Positions 1 through 6,416 of a DNA stretch of 9,043 bases are shown here, one piece after another. The notes beneath the pieces are model-generated. The model worked only from the letters and a program-made list of their open reading frames with translations. It was not told the origin of the DNA and ran no database searches. The DNA comes from an uncultured Bacillota bacterium (lineage in GTDB: Bacteria; Bacillota_I; Bacilli_A; RF39; UBA660), in NCBI GenBank assembly GCA_947168865.1, contig CAMVNN010000028.1:1-9043 (forward strand), in the 5' to 3' direction. Made by a program: the position numbers and the translations under genes. Numbering within the stretch: the first letter of the stretch is position 1; each line of letters starts with the position of its first letter.

Positions 1-4
1 TAGT

Positions 5-211
5 ATGATCTTAGAAAAAAATATTGATGAATTAGAACTCAATAATAATATTTCAAAAAAGTTAAAAAATTATAACCTAGTTAGAATAAAAGACTTATGG
101 AATTTAAAAAGAAAAGATTTAAAATCATTAGGTTTTTCTGATAATGAAATAGGTCAAATAATTGTTAAATTACAATTGCATGCAATAGACTTAAATAAAA
201 AAATATATTAG
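5..211 (+). CDS. Small helix-hairpin-helix protein resembling the RNA polymerase alpha C-terminal domain (possibly 5'-partial)
   Basis: The 68 residues follow the pattern of the RpoA C-terminal domain: an 'IDELELNNNISKKL' opening like the 'LDELELSVRAYNCLK' of alpha, then 'IKDLWNLKRKDLKSLGFSDNEI' in the place of the helix-hairpin-helix that contacts UP-element DNA. The core polymerase assembly domain is absent. Such stand-alone modules occur in Firmicutes, and their role is not established; DNA or protein binding is an inference. Only four bases precede the ATG and they contain no stop in frame, so the protein may extend beyond the window and this may be only its tail. It ends with TAG at 209-211, directly before a terminator hairpin. 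It is convergent with the ORF6N gene on the other strand. Confidence 0.6.
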   Translation: MILEKNIDELELNNNISKKLKNYNLVRIKDLWNLKRKDLKSLGFSDNEIGQIIVKLQLHAIDLNKKIY

Positions 212-237
212 AAAATGTCACCAATAGTGACATTTTT
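212..237. terminator. Bidirectional intrinsic terminator between convergent genes
   Basis: A perfect 10-bp stem (212-221 with 227-236) and a 5-base loop are flanked by A-rich sequence on the left and a T-run on the right. Either strand therefore reads as a hairpin followed by U's. It lies immediately after the small HhH gene (stop at 211) and 13 bases beyond the end of the minus-strand ORF6N reading frame (stop at 250-252), so it can serve both. Confidence 0.85.
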
Positions 238-249
238 ATTTGAAAAAAT

Positions 250-1116
250 TTAAATATTAATTACATCTAATATATCATCAATATAAGTATTATCTAATTT
301 ACCAATATAAAAACATTTCTTACCTATATCTTTAAAAGATGAACCACAAGAATATAGTTTTTTCTTGTCAATTATAATAAATCTATCATGAAAAGAATCA
401 TTATTTATAAAAGTAATATTATTATATTGACTCTCATACCTTTTCTTTAATTTACTATCTATATTTTTAGAAATAACAACTATTTTTACTTCTATATCTT
501 TTAATACATCGAATAACTAAACATAATTATCTATTATAATTATTTCTTTTCTAGCTTTATTTAGAATATCTAATAATAGCGAATAAGCATCATAAAATTC
601 ACCTTCAAAGAAAATCTTATCTTTAACAATCTCTTTAGGATCAAATTTATCAAACAATTCATTTATTCTTTTAGTATTTTCATCAGTTCTTTTTTCTAAT
701 AAAAGAATACGATTAGGCAACAAATCACCATTATAATTAATGTAATGTCGCATATGCACAAATGCTCGCATAATGTTTATGCTCGTTTGTACTGCAATAT
801 CAGTATGAAGAACAGAGGCTAACATTGCAACCCCTTGCTCTGTAAATACATGTGGTAAATATTTAATGTGTTGACCTCGAAAATTACCTTTACTGTTTAA
901 GGTTCCAGATTGGAACCTTAAAGATTCTTCATCAGTTAATTCAAAATAGAAATCTTTAGGAAATCTATCCTCATTCCTTTTAACAGCTTTATTAATATCT
1001 TTTGTCCCATTTGCACATTGATATATTTCTGCTAAATCAGAATCTAACATGACTTGCATTCCCCTAATCTCATAAATTTTCTTTTCAATTGTGTCTTTTT
1101 CTATTAATTCATTCAT
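250..1116 (-). pseudogene. ORF6N-domain (phage antirepressor-like) protein interrupted by one in-frame TAG
   Basis: Translation starts at ATG 1116, preceded by AAAGGAGG seven bases upstream; the longer open frame above it only reads through a leader hairpin. Residues 1-125 match the ORF6N domain, a KilA-N-related module of phage antirepressors and mobile-element regulators: an opening region with 'IRGMQVMLDSDLAEIY' and the hallmark 'YLPHVFTEQGVAMLASVL' at 87-103. Residues 130-199 form a charged linker and the start of an alpha/beta part ('KEIIIIDNYV'). TAG at 517-519 is codon 200. The same frame then continues for 88 codons to TAA at 250-252 and contains 'FHDRFIIIDKKKL' and a Cys-Gly-Ser-Ser segment. 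These resemble the phospholipase-D-like tail I recall on many ORF6N proteins. The tail has no ATG, GTG or TTG for restart. I infer a 288-residue protein broken by a nonsense change; a functional 199-residue short form cannot be excluded. Confidence 0.75.
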
Positions 1117-1130
1117 ACTATTACCTCCTT
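1117..1130 (-). promoter_or_regulatory. Shine-Dalgarno site fixing the ORF6N start
   Basis: AAAGGAGG on the minus strand is followed by seven bases and ATG at 1116. It lies just downstream of the U-run of the leader terminator, so translation is only possible when transcription passes that terminator or starts below it. Confidence 0.8.
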
Positions 1131-1138
1131 TGAATAAT

Positions 1139-1171
1139 AAAAAAAGAGTATACCCCTTAAAAGGTATACCC
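1139..1171 (-). terminator. Strong intrinsic terminator in the leader of the ORF6N gene
   Basis: On the minus strand an 11-bp stem (1161-1171 with 1146-1156, three G-U pairs) with a TTAA loop is followed by seven U's (1145-1139). It sits between the upstream promoter and the ribosome site of the ORF6N gene. It could be an attenuator for that gene, the end of a small RNA, or simply the terminator of the XRE gene that ends at 1281, which has no other hairpin after it. Confidence 0.85.
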
Positions 1172-1257
1172 GCAATCATACTCACCCTTATTTTGCCTCT
1201 AAAAGTGAGCCCTATCGATTAAATTGTCATATAAATATCAGGCAAACTATTTAATAC
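1139..1257 (-). ncRNA. Candidate structured leader RNA with predicted pseudoknot
   Basis: From a start near 1257 to the U-run at 1139 the transcript would be about 120 nt. It holds a hairpin with 9-bp arms (1201-1209 with 1181-1189, two G-U pairs) and an 11-base loop. Seven bases of that loop (AGGCAAA, minus strand 1198-1192) are exactly complementary to TTTGCCT at 1246-1240 near the 5' end, so a long-range pseudoknot can form. A second, stronger hairpin followed by U's closes the RNA. I do not recognise it as a known riboswitch or ribozyme class. Existence as a discrete RNA is inferred from promoter, fold and terminator occurring in order. Confidence 0.5.
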
Positions 1258-1263
1258 ATTTTA

Positions 1264-1272
1264 ATTATAACA
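1264..1272 (-). promoter_or_regulatory. Extended -10 promoter for the leader and ORF6N gene
   Basis: The minus strand reads TGTTATAAT, a perfect TGnTATAAT extended -10, nine bases below the XRE stop codon. The -35 position 17 bases upstream (TTTAAT) is poor, as is usual for extended -10 promoters. The predicted start is near 1257, about ten bases before the 5' strand of the pseudoknot. Confidence 0.5.
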
Positions 1273-1280
1273 TGATTTTA

Positions 1281-1886
1281 TTAATTATTAAATGTCTTAT
1301 CTGGATCAATTCCACATTTTCCATTCTTTGCTAAAACATATTTTTCAATATCTTTTATTGCTACATTAAAATCATCATAATCACTAATATTAAAATTATC
1401 GAGTAGTTCGTTATCGGTTGTAGTTAAAACCAAAGTGCCATCAGCTATATTTTTCATAACACTATATTTATAATATTTATTATCAATCATGCAATAAGCT
1501 TCAACTCCAGCAGAAGTTGCTGAAACAGTATTAGCATAATAAACACTACAAAATAAATTCCACAAAACTAAAACTATAATTAAAAACAAGCCAAAATAAA
1601 GTAAACTTATCCAACTTAAATGTGAAAGTTTCTTTAAGATAAAATTAGACTTTTCTTCAACACTATTAACTTTATCATATAAAATATCTTCACGATTTAT
1701 TCCAACTAATTCATCTAACGTCACATTAAATACTTTAGCAAGTTCGCTAGCTTGTTTTAAATCAGGTGATGTTTCACCTAATTCCCAATTAGAGATTGTT
1801 TGTCTTGTAACATCTATTTTCTCAGCTAGTTTTTCTTGAGATAAATCATTTTTCTTTCTTAATTCTAATATCTTATCACCTATCAT
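1281..1886 (-). CDS. Membrane-anchored XRE-family (HTH_3) transcriptional regulator
   Basis: The protein has 201 residues from ATG 1886, chosen because AAAGGAGG precedes it by six bases; the in-frame ATG at 1919 lacks such a site. Residues 5-61 form a Cro/C1-type helix-turn-helix: 'LRKKNDLSQEKLAEKIDVTRQTISNWE' is the classic DNA-binding core, and 'LDELVG' closes the domain. After a short linker, residues about 91-115 form one hydrophobic membrane segment ('LLYFGLFLIIVLVLWNLF'). The last 85 residues are hydrophilic and of no family I recognise; with the HTH inside the cell they would lie outside the membrane. A one-step sensor-regulator is therefore plausible but inferred. The gene stands alone between the rsmI terminators and the ORF6N leader. 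Its target may include its own promoter or the ORF6N gene. Confidence 0.85.
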   Translation of the reverse strand: MIGDKILELRKKNDLSQEKLAEKIDVTRQTISNWELGETSPDLKQASELAKVFNVTLDELVGINREDILYDKVNSVEEKSNFILKKLSHLSWISLLYFGLFLIIVLVLWNLFCSVYYANTVSATSAGVEAYCMIDNKYYKYSVMKNIADGTLVLTTTDNELLDNFNISDYDDFNVAIKDIEKYVLAKNGKCGIDPDKTFNN

Positions 1887-1930
1887 TTTTATCCTCCTTT
1901 CAATAAAATAGTAATTCAATAATATCTTTT

Positions 1931-1950
1931 ATTCTACCAAATTTCTTTGG
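1931..1950 (-). promoter_or_regulatory. Possible -10 and palindromic operator upstream of the XRE gene
   Basis: On the minus strand CCAAAGAAATTTGG (1950-1937, a dyad with 5-bp arms) directly abuts TAGAAT (1936-1931), a one-mismatch -10. A dyad placed against the -10 is what an autoregulated XRE gene often shows. No good -35 is spaced at 17 bases, and the dyad is short in AT-rich DNA, so this is weak. Confidence 0.25.
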
Positions 1951-1991
1951 AAACGTGTGCAAATTTATTTAACATTTCTATGATATTTCTT

Positions 1992-2016
1992 AAAAAGCAA
2001 GTGCTCCTTGCTTTTT
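1992..2016. terminator. Bidirectional hairpin terminator between rsmI and the XRE gene
   Basis: A perfect 10-bp stem (1992-2001 with 2007-2016) and a 5-base loop have A's on one side and T's on the other. On the minus strand it is a second stop point about 60 bases after the rsmI terminator. It insulates the XRE gene from the replication/RNA operon. Confidence 0.75.
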
Positions 2017-2060
2017 TGGATTACCTTTCATTAATATCATCTTTATTATTCATTTAAAAT

Positions 2061-2089
2061 AAAAGAAAAAAACAACCTTAGTTGTCTTT
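2061..2089 (-). terminator. Terminator overlapping the end of rsmI
   Basis: The last codons of rsmI (AAA GAC AAC) form the 5' arm of a 9-bp stem (2089-2081 with 2076-2068, one G-U pair). The stop codon and one further base make up the 4-base loop (2077-2080), and a T-rich tract follows. It ends the dnaX operon. Confidence 0.8.
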
Positions 2090-2917
2090 TATATGATATT
2101 CTTTATAAACTTCATTTTTATTTATTTTTCTATCTTTAGCTACTTTCTTAATAGAATCCATTACAGAATAACCCTCTTTTATATAGCTATTAACATGTTC
2201 AACAATAGAAATATCGTTATAATCAACCTTACTAGAACCCTCAACTATAACAACAATTTCACCCTTAATATCATTAATCTCTTTCAAAACTTCTTCCACT
2301 TTTCCACGATAAATCTCTTCATACTTTTTAGAAATCTCTCTTGAAATACTTATATTACGATTACCCATAACGTCTTTTAAATCAACAAGCATCTCATTTA
2401 TACGATGTGGAGCCTCATAAAATATAAGAGTATAAGGCATATTCTTTAATAATTCCATCTCTGTTTTTCTCTTACCACTCTTACTATCTAAAAAACCATA
2501 AAATAAGAAATGATCGGTTGAAATACCAGATGAAGTTAAAGCCGGAACAAAAGCTGTTGCTCCAGGTAAAGAAACGACATGAAATCCATGTTCTATAGCA
2601 ATTTTAGCAAGTTCTGACCCAGGATCACTTATCCCAGGTGTACCTCTATCACTTAAAACCGCTACTGAATAACCATTACTCATAAGTTCCACTAACTTAT
2701 TTTCATTTTTTTTCTCATTATATTTATAATTTGAAATAATTTTTTTATTTATATTTAAGTGATTTAAAAGTTCACGAGTAACCCTAGTATCTTCAGCAAA
2801 AACAACTTCAACTTCTTTTAAAACATTGATAGCACGAAGTGTTATATCATCTAAATTTCCAATTGGACTTGGAACCATATAAAGAATTGGTTTTCCATCA
2901 TAACTCTTCTGAGACAC
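2078..2917 (-). CDS. rsmI: 16S rRNA (cytidine1402-2'-O)-methyltransferase RsmI
   Basis: RsmI methylates the ribose of C1402 in the decoding centre of 16S rRNA using S-adenosylmethionine. The 279 residues are the usual family length. Visible motifs are 'PSPIGNLDDITLRAI' at 16-30, 'AEDTRVTRELL' at 41-51 and the SAM-binding loop 'SDRGTPGISDPG' at 89-100, where the family normally has Ala in place of Arg91. 'SLPGATAFVPAL' (116-127) and 'YEAPHRI' follow. I place the start at GTG 2917, not at the GTG at 2926, because AAAGGAAGTGAT ends on the latter and lies eight bases from the former. One base separates it from the trmN6 stop. It is the last gene of the operon. Confidence 0.93.
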   Translation of the reverse strand: MSQKSYDGKPILYMVPSPIGNLDDITLRAINVLKEVEVVFAEDTRVTRELLNHLNINKKIISNYKYNEKKNENKLVELMSNGYSVAVLSDRGTPGISDPGSELAKIAIEHGFHVVSLPGATAFVPALTSSGISTDHFLFYGFLDSKSGKRKTEMELLKNMPYTLIFYEAPHRINEMLVDLKDVMGNRNISISREISKKYEEIYRGKVEEVLKEINDIKGEIVVIVEGSSKVDYNDISIVEHVNSYIKEGYSVMDSIKKVAKDRKINKNEVYKEYHIKDN

Positions 2918-2933
2918 TTTAATCACTTCCTTT
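2918..2933 (-). promoter_or_regulatory. Extended Shine-Dalgarno that decides the rsmI GTG start
   Basis: AAAGGAAGTGAT (2933-2922) is almost the full complement of the 16S rRNA tail. It lies within the last codons of trmN6, whose TAA (2921-2919) sits between the site and the GTG at 2917-2915. This arrangement favours coupled translation. Confidence 0.7.
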
Positions 2934-3638
2934 AAAATATTTCATAATTTCTTCCGTATATTTACCATTTTCATAAGTAATAATTGGTTCAAGAACTTTA
3001 AGACCAATTTTTCCATTCTTAATCGCTTCAACTAAAACAATATTAGCTTCTTCATTTTTCTTAGGATAAACAAATTGTACTTTCTTAACTTCAAGCTTAT
3101 TTTTCCTACAAATATCAATAATATCTGCTAGCCTTGCAGGACGATGAACTAACCCAAATACACCATTATGCTTTAAATAACGAGCTGATATCTTAACTAA
3201 AGACTCCAAATCTAAAGCAACTTCATGACGTGCAATTAACTTACTCGTTTTTTCACTCAAATAGCCATTCTCAGCCACTTTAAAGTACGGAGGGTTAGAT
3301 AATACCATATCGAATGATTCAGCCTCAAAAGAGGTCTTTTTGATATCTTCATTGATAATCTCAATTTGATCTTCTAACTCATTTATTTCAACTGATTTTC
3401 TAGCTAATTCAGCAATACTTTCTTGAATCTCAACTCCAACTATTTTAGCATCAGTTCTTGTTGATAAAACTAAAGGAATAGGCGCATTACCTGTTCCTAT
3501 ATCTAGTATTTTTTTAGTATTCTTTGGAATATCAATAAATTTAGGTAGAAGTACTGAATCAAGTGAAAACACAAATGATTCATTATCTTGATAAATCTTC
3601 AAATTCTTGTAATAAAGTAAATCATTCAACACTATCAT
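2919..3638 (-). CDS. trmN6: TrmN6/YabB-family adenine-N6 methyltransferase (tRNA1Val A37-type)
   Basis: This is a SAM-dependent N6-adenine methyltransferase of the YabB/TrmN6 (YfiC) family, whose known member methylates A37 of a tRNA-Val. The 239 residues include 'SFVFSLDSVLLPKFI' typical of the N-terminus, motif I 'LDIGTGNAPIP' (45-55), the acidic end of strand 2 'GVEIQ' and the catalytic 'NPPY' at 115-118. The exact tRNA target in this organism cannot be read from sequence. The ATG at 3638 overlaps the end of ricT by 17 bases, with only a weak ribosome site, so translation is probably coupled. The neighbour rsmI follows after one base, the order also seen in Bacillus (yabB near yabC/rsmI). 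Confidence 0.88.
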   Translation of the reverse strand: MIVLNDLLYYKNLKIYQDNESFVFSLDSVLLPKFIDIPKNTKKILDIGTGNAPIPLVLSTRTDAKIVGVEIQESIAELARKSVEINELEDQIEIINEDIKKTSFEAESFDMVLSNPPYFKVAENGYLSEKTSKLIARHEVALDLESLVKISARYLKHNGVFGLVHRPARLADIIDICRKNKLEVKKVQFVYPKKNEEANIVLVEAIKNGKIGLKVLEPIITYENGKYTEEIMKYFKGSD

Positions 3639-4413
3639 TAGCTTTAATCTCTGTTAAAGTGTTATTTCCATTATCTACTTTATAAGTACGATTTAAAATA
3701 TCAACACTCATAACAGTTCCTTCACCATCTTTAGTTTTAACCTTATCTCCAACTTTAGGTAAACCTTTTTTACATTCTTTATAGTTATCATCTTCATATT
3801 TTAAACAGCAAAGAAGACGACCACATAAACCGTTTATTTTAGTTGGATTTAAAGACAAATTCTGATTCTTGGCCATATTAATAGTAATTGAATCAAACTC
3901 ATCTAAAAATGAATTACAACAAATAGTACGACCACAAACACCTATTCCACCAACACAAGCAGCTTTATCACGAATACCTACTTGTCTTAATTCAATACGG
4001 GTTTTATATATATTAGCTAAATCTTTAGCAAGATCTCTGAAATCAACACGATCAGCTGAAATAAAATGAAATAATAATTGATTACGATCAAAGGTAAAAC
4101 TTGCATCAATAACATTCATATCAAGTTCATACCCAGCTGCTATTTCGCGGCACTTTTCTAATGCTTCTTCAGCATCTTTCAAGTTTCTTTCATATTTTTC
4201 TTCATCTTTTTTATTAGCTTTTCGAATAATTTTCTTCAAATCACCTTTAATTTGTTCTTTTTTTAAGCTAATAATATCAGTATCAATTGTACCTAATTGT
4301 AATCCTCTTTCTGTTTCAACTATTACTTTACTTCCTCTTTCGTATTTTTCACCTGATGGGTCAAAATAATATATACGAGGATTATTAAATATAACTCCGA
4401 TTACTTCTTGCAT
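3622..4413 (-). CDS. ricT: RicT/YaaT, PSP1-domain factor of the RNase Y-associated Ric complex
   Basis: In Bacillus RicT (YaaT) forms an Fe-S-containing complex with RicA and RicF that works with RNase Y in mRNA maturation. The 263 residues start 'MQEVIGVIFNNPRIYYFDP' and carry the PSP1 core around 100-215. Cysteines lie at 153, 160, 165, 166, 197, 202, 203 and 214, in 'CVGGIGVCGRTICC' and 'LCGRLLCC'; these are the conserved cluster ligand region. The ATG at 4413 has AGGAGG seven bases upstream inside holB, and its first base is the last of the holB stop (TAATG). It ends in TGA, a direct sign that TGA is a stop here. RicA and RicF partners are not in the window. Confidence 0.93.
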   Translation of the reverse strand: MQEVIGVIFNNPRIYYFDPSGEKYERGSKVIVETERGLQLGTIDTDIISLKKEQIKGDLKKIIRKANKKDEEKYERNLKDAEEALEKCREIAAGYELDMNVIDASFTFDRNQLLFHFISADRVDFRDLAKDLANIYKTRIELRQVGIRDKAACVGGIGVCGRTICCNSFLDEFDSITINMAKNQNLSLNPTKINGLCGRLLCCLKYEDDNYKECKKGLPKVGDKVKTKDGEGTVMSVDILNRTYKVDNGNNTLTEIKANDSVE

Positions 4414-5288
4414 TATAATTCCTCCTGCCTCAAGATAAATTTATCAAATTCCATTGGAATATTAACATTATATTTCAAATCATCTAAAACTTCAATAATA
4501 AGCTTGATTTTACTTACTATTTGCTCACTTGTGTTAGCTCCACTTATTCCTTTAATATTCGTCATATAACTATCAAATACAGAGACTTTCTGTAACGTCT
4601 TATATTCTAACACATCTTTATAAAATAAAAGCATTATATTAAATAAAATTGTCGTATCAGTTTTATCAAATTTATTATTTTTCAAGACTTTCTTTAAATG
4701 AATTAAAGCCTTACTCTTATTTTTATCAACATATTCAAGAAATTTAATCGATTCCTCGATTTTTTCTTCATCAATACTAACAGCTTCTGTTAAAAATATT
4801 GAATTCTTGATTTTCTCTAACTTATCCAGATTTCCACTATTTTTATGAACTAAAGGAACAAGTACACATCTTGATTTAATTGTTTCTAAAACTTGATTTA
4901 TATTATCAGTAACAAGTATGGCAACAATATTTGGTTCTGGTTCTTCTAAAAACTTGAGTAAAGCACTACTAGCTGATGCATTTAATTTTTCAGCATTTCT
5001 GATAATATAAACTTTATTTTCACCAACAATTGCTTTAGTTGAGAATCTTTCTTTTATTTCATCGATTTGCTCTTTTTTAATACTTGCCCCATCTGGTTCT
5101 ATTACTAAAGCATTAGCAGATATTTCAATTCGAGAATCAATTAAGAGATTGCAAAAAGAACAAGCGAGATCAAATCCTTGTTTTGTTCCATTATCATCTA
5201 TTAAATAAGCATTAGCAACACGTTTATTCTTGTAAGCATTATTTAATAGATTATAAGCAATTTCTTGAGTTTCTTTAAATTCTTCCAT
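4413..5288 (-). CDS. holB: DNA polymerase III delta' subunit
   Basis: Delta' is the rigid stator of the clamp loader, paired with DnaX and delta to load the sliding clamp. The 291 residues show the AAA+ fold without ATPase motifs: at 29-45 the P-loop is degenerate (no GKT), as is normal for delta'. 'NAEKLNASASSALLKFLEEP' follows (98-117), and the 'SRC' sensor motif stands at 139-141. The zinc cysteines found in many relatives are missing. I chose ATG 5288 because AGGAGG precedes it, although the gap is only three bases; an in-frame TTG 24 bases upstream lacks a site. The gene starts seven bases after the BofA-like gene, whose TAG overlaps this ribosome site. tmk and yaaQR, which precede holB in Bacillus, are absent. 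Confidence 0.9.
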   Translation of the reverse strand: MEEFKETQEIAYNLLNNAYKNKRVANAYLIDDNGTKQGFDLACSFCNLLIDSRIEISANALVIEPDGASIKKEQIDEIKERFSTKAIVGENKVYIIRNAEKLNASASSALLKFLEEPEPNIVAILVTDNINQVLETIKSRCVLVPLVHKNSGNLDKLEKIKNSIFLTEAVSIDEEKIEESIKFLEYVDKNKSKALIHLKKVLKNNKFDKTDTTILFNIMLLFYKDVLEYKTLQKVSVFDSYMTNIKGISGANTSEQIVSKIKLIIEVLDDLKYNVNIPMEFDKFILRQEEL

Positions 5289-5295
5289 AATCCTC

Positions 5296-5466
5296 CTAGA
5301 AAAATCTAACAAATATAAAGTAAAATACCGAAGGTATACCTAAAAAATAAAACATGGTCAAACTATATAAATTAATAGGTACATTGATATCAATTGGTTG
5401 CAAACAAATATTAAGTGTGTATAAAAACCCTAATGCAAAAACTATTTTCTTTAATCTTTTTAACAT
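5296..5466 (-). CDS. BofA-like small membrane protein
   Basis: The 56-residue protein has a basic start (MLKRLKK), a hydrophobic stretch at about 8-22 and a second at about 34-54. The segment 'INVPINLYSLTMFYFLGIPSVFYFIFV' matches the end of BofA-family proteins (a V/L-P-I-N start, then L-G-x-P). In Bacillus BofA sits just after recR and inhibits the SpoIVFB protease during sporulation, so both the sequence and the position fit. Whether this organism sporulates cannot be told here. The start at ATG 5466 is chosen because GAGG lies nine bases upstream; the in-frame ATG at 5481 overlaps that site. Its TAG stop lies inside the holB ribosome site. The family call rests on a short match. Confidence 0.6.
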   Translation of the reverse strand: MLKRLKKIVFALGFLYTLNICLQPIDINVPINLYSLTMFYFLGIPSVFYFIFVRFF

Positions 5467-5475
5467 AAAAAGACA

Positions 5476-5495
5476 CCTCATTTAAAAATATGAGG
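5476..5495 (-). promoter_or_regulatory. Hairpin that can hide the ribosome site of the BofA-like gene
   Basis: Between the recR stop and the BofA-like start the minus strand reads CCTCAT, eight bases, then ATGAGG: a perfect 6-bp stem. The 3' arm contains the GAGG ribosome site (5479-5476). Folding would block initiation, and a following run of five T's also gives it the look of a weak terminator. Confidence 0.4.
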
Positions 5496-5496
5496 A

Positions 5497-6108
5497 TTAT
5501 TCTTTTTCTAGTACTGAACGATTAGATAAAGCAATTTCTAAAGTCATTGGATCTATATATTCCATATCAGTTCCCATTGGAACTCCATATGCAATTTTAG
5601 TTATTTTAATATTGTTTTTAGCTAATTTCTTTTGAATATATAAAGCCGTTGTCTCCCCTTCAACACTCGGTTTTAAGGCAAGTATTACTTCTTCTATTTC
5701 TTCTTTTTCAATTCGATTAAATAAACTATCTAAATTGATATCTTCTGGGTTAATACCATCAAGTGGTGAAATAAGTCCACCTAATACATGATAAACTCCT
5801 GAATAAGCCCCTGTTTTTTCAAATAAAACAAGGTTTTTCGTATTTTCAACAACACATATTACTTTATGATTTCTTGTTTGATCCAAACAAATTCCACATA
5901 ATTCTTCTTCAGATAAGTTATCACAAATCTTACAATGTCTTGTTTTTTCTTTAATTTCTTTTATAGAACTAGAAAAAACATCAATTATTTCATCATCAAG
6001 TTCAAGAGTTGCAAACGCTAGTCTTTCAGCATTCTTTTCACCTATTCCTGGTAGTTTCTTATAACATTCAATTAAATTATTAAATGTTTTGGGATACAAA
6101 TTAGACAT
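5497..6108 (-). CDS. recR: Recombination mediator protein RecR
   Basis: RecR works with RecO (and RecF) to load RecA onto SSB-coated single-stranded DNA during gap repair. The 203 residues have the expected layout: helix-hairpin-helix 'LPGIGEKNAERLAF' (19-32), a zinc finger with Cys59, 62, 71 and 74, a Toprim domain from about 82 ('VICVVE'), 'LKPSVEGETTALYI' (145-158) and a C-terminal 'YGVPMGTDMEYIDPMTL'. Its ATG shares one base with the yaaK stop (TAATG), and no strong ribosome site is present, which points to coupled translation. The dnaX-yaaK-recR trio is conserved in most bacteria. Confidence 0.97.
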   Translation of the reverse strand: MSNLYPKTFNNLIECYKKLPGIGEKNAERLAFATLELDDEIIDVFSSSIKEIKEKTRHCKICDNLSEEELCGICLDQTRNHKVICVVENTKNLVLFEKTGAYSGVYHVLGGLISPLDGINPEDINLDSLFNRIEKEEIEEVILALKPSVEGETTALYIQKKLAKNNIKITKIAYGVPMGTDMEYIDPMTLEIALSNRSVLEKE

Positions 6109-6404
6109 TAGAATAAACCTGGCATTCCTTTTGTATATTTACCCATTTTCTTTTCAGTATCTTCATCAATTTTCTTCATAGCATCATTAATTGCTACTTG
6201 TAAAATATCTTGTAACATTTCAATATCATCTTTATCCATAGATTCTTGATCTATTTTAATTTCAACGATTTCTTTTTTACCATTAACTTTTACTTTAACA
6301 AATGATGATTCTCCTTCATAGATAGTATTATCTATATTTTCTTTTTCCTTCATCATTTCTTTTTGAATTTTTTGTGCTTCGCGCAACATTGCTTGCATAT
6401 TCAT
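6108..6404 (-). CDS. yaaK: YbaB/EbfC-family nucleoid-associated protein
   Basis: The 98-residue protein matches the YbaB/EbfC/YaaK family: a start 'MNMQAMLREAQKIQKEM', a central 'VKVKVNGKKEIVEIKID' sheet region, 'LQDILQVAINDAMKKI' and a Gly/Met-rich end ('KYTKGMPGLF'). Family members are dimeric DNA-binding proteins, and the tie to dnaX and recR is conserved without a settled reason. ATG 6404 has AGGAG nine bases upstream; a second ATG two codons later is less well placed. It begins 12 bases after dnaX ends. Confidence 0.93.
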   Translation of the reverse strand: MNMQAMLREAQKIQKEMMKEKENIDNTIYEGESSFVKVKVNGKKEIVEIKIDQESMDKDDIEMLQDILQVAINDAMKKIDEDTEKKMGKYTKGMPGLF

Positions 6405-6416
6405 AATTTATCTCTC

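Noticed and set aside
517..519. Amber recoding (TAG read as an amino acid)
   Set aside because: TAG is the natural stop of dnaX (6417-6419), the BofA-like gene (5296-5298) and the small HhH gene (209-211), so general reassignment is unlikely.
1117..1185. Longer N-terminus for the ORF6N protein
   Set aside because: The extension is a translation of the terminator hairpin and ribosome site; the ATG at 1116 has a strong Shine-Dalgarno.
1139..1257. Known riboswitch or self-cleaving ribozyme (fluoride, preQ1, ZTP, hammerhead, pistol, twister)
   Set aside because: I compared the conserved cores from memory and found none of them.
2093..2344. Plus-strand open frame inside rsmI (also 3869-4069, 7777-8007 and 8064-8390)
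   Set aside because: These lie antisense to clear genes, have no ribosome site I can see and encode low-complexity or unrecognisable sequence.
3622..3624. Mollicutes code 4 (TGA read as Trp)
   Set aside because: ricT ends at TGA at the family length, and tryptophans at conserved places are TGG.
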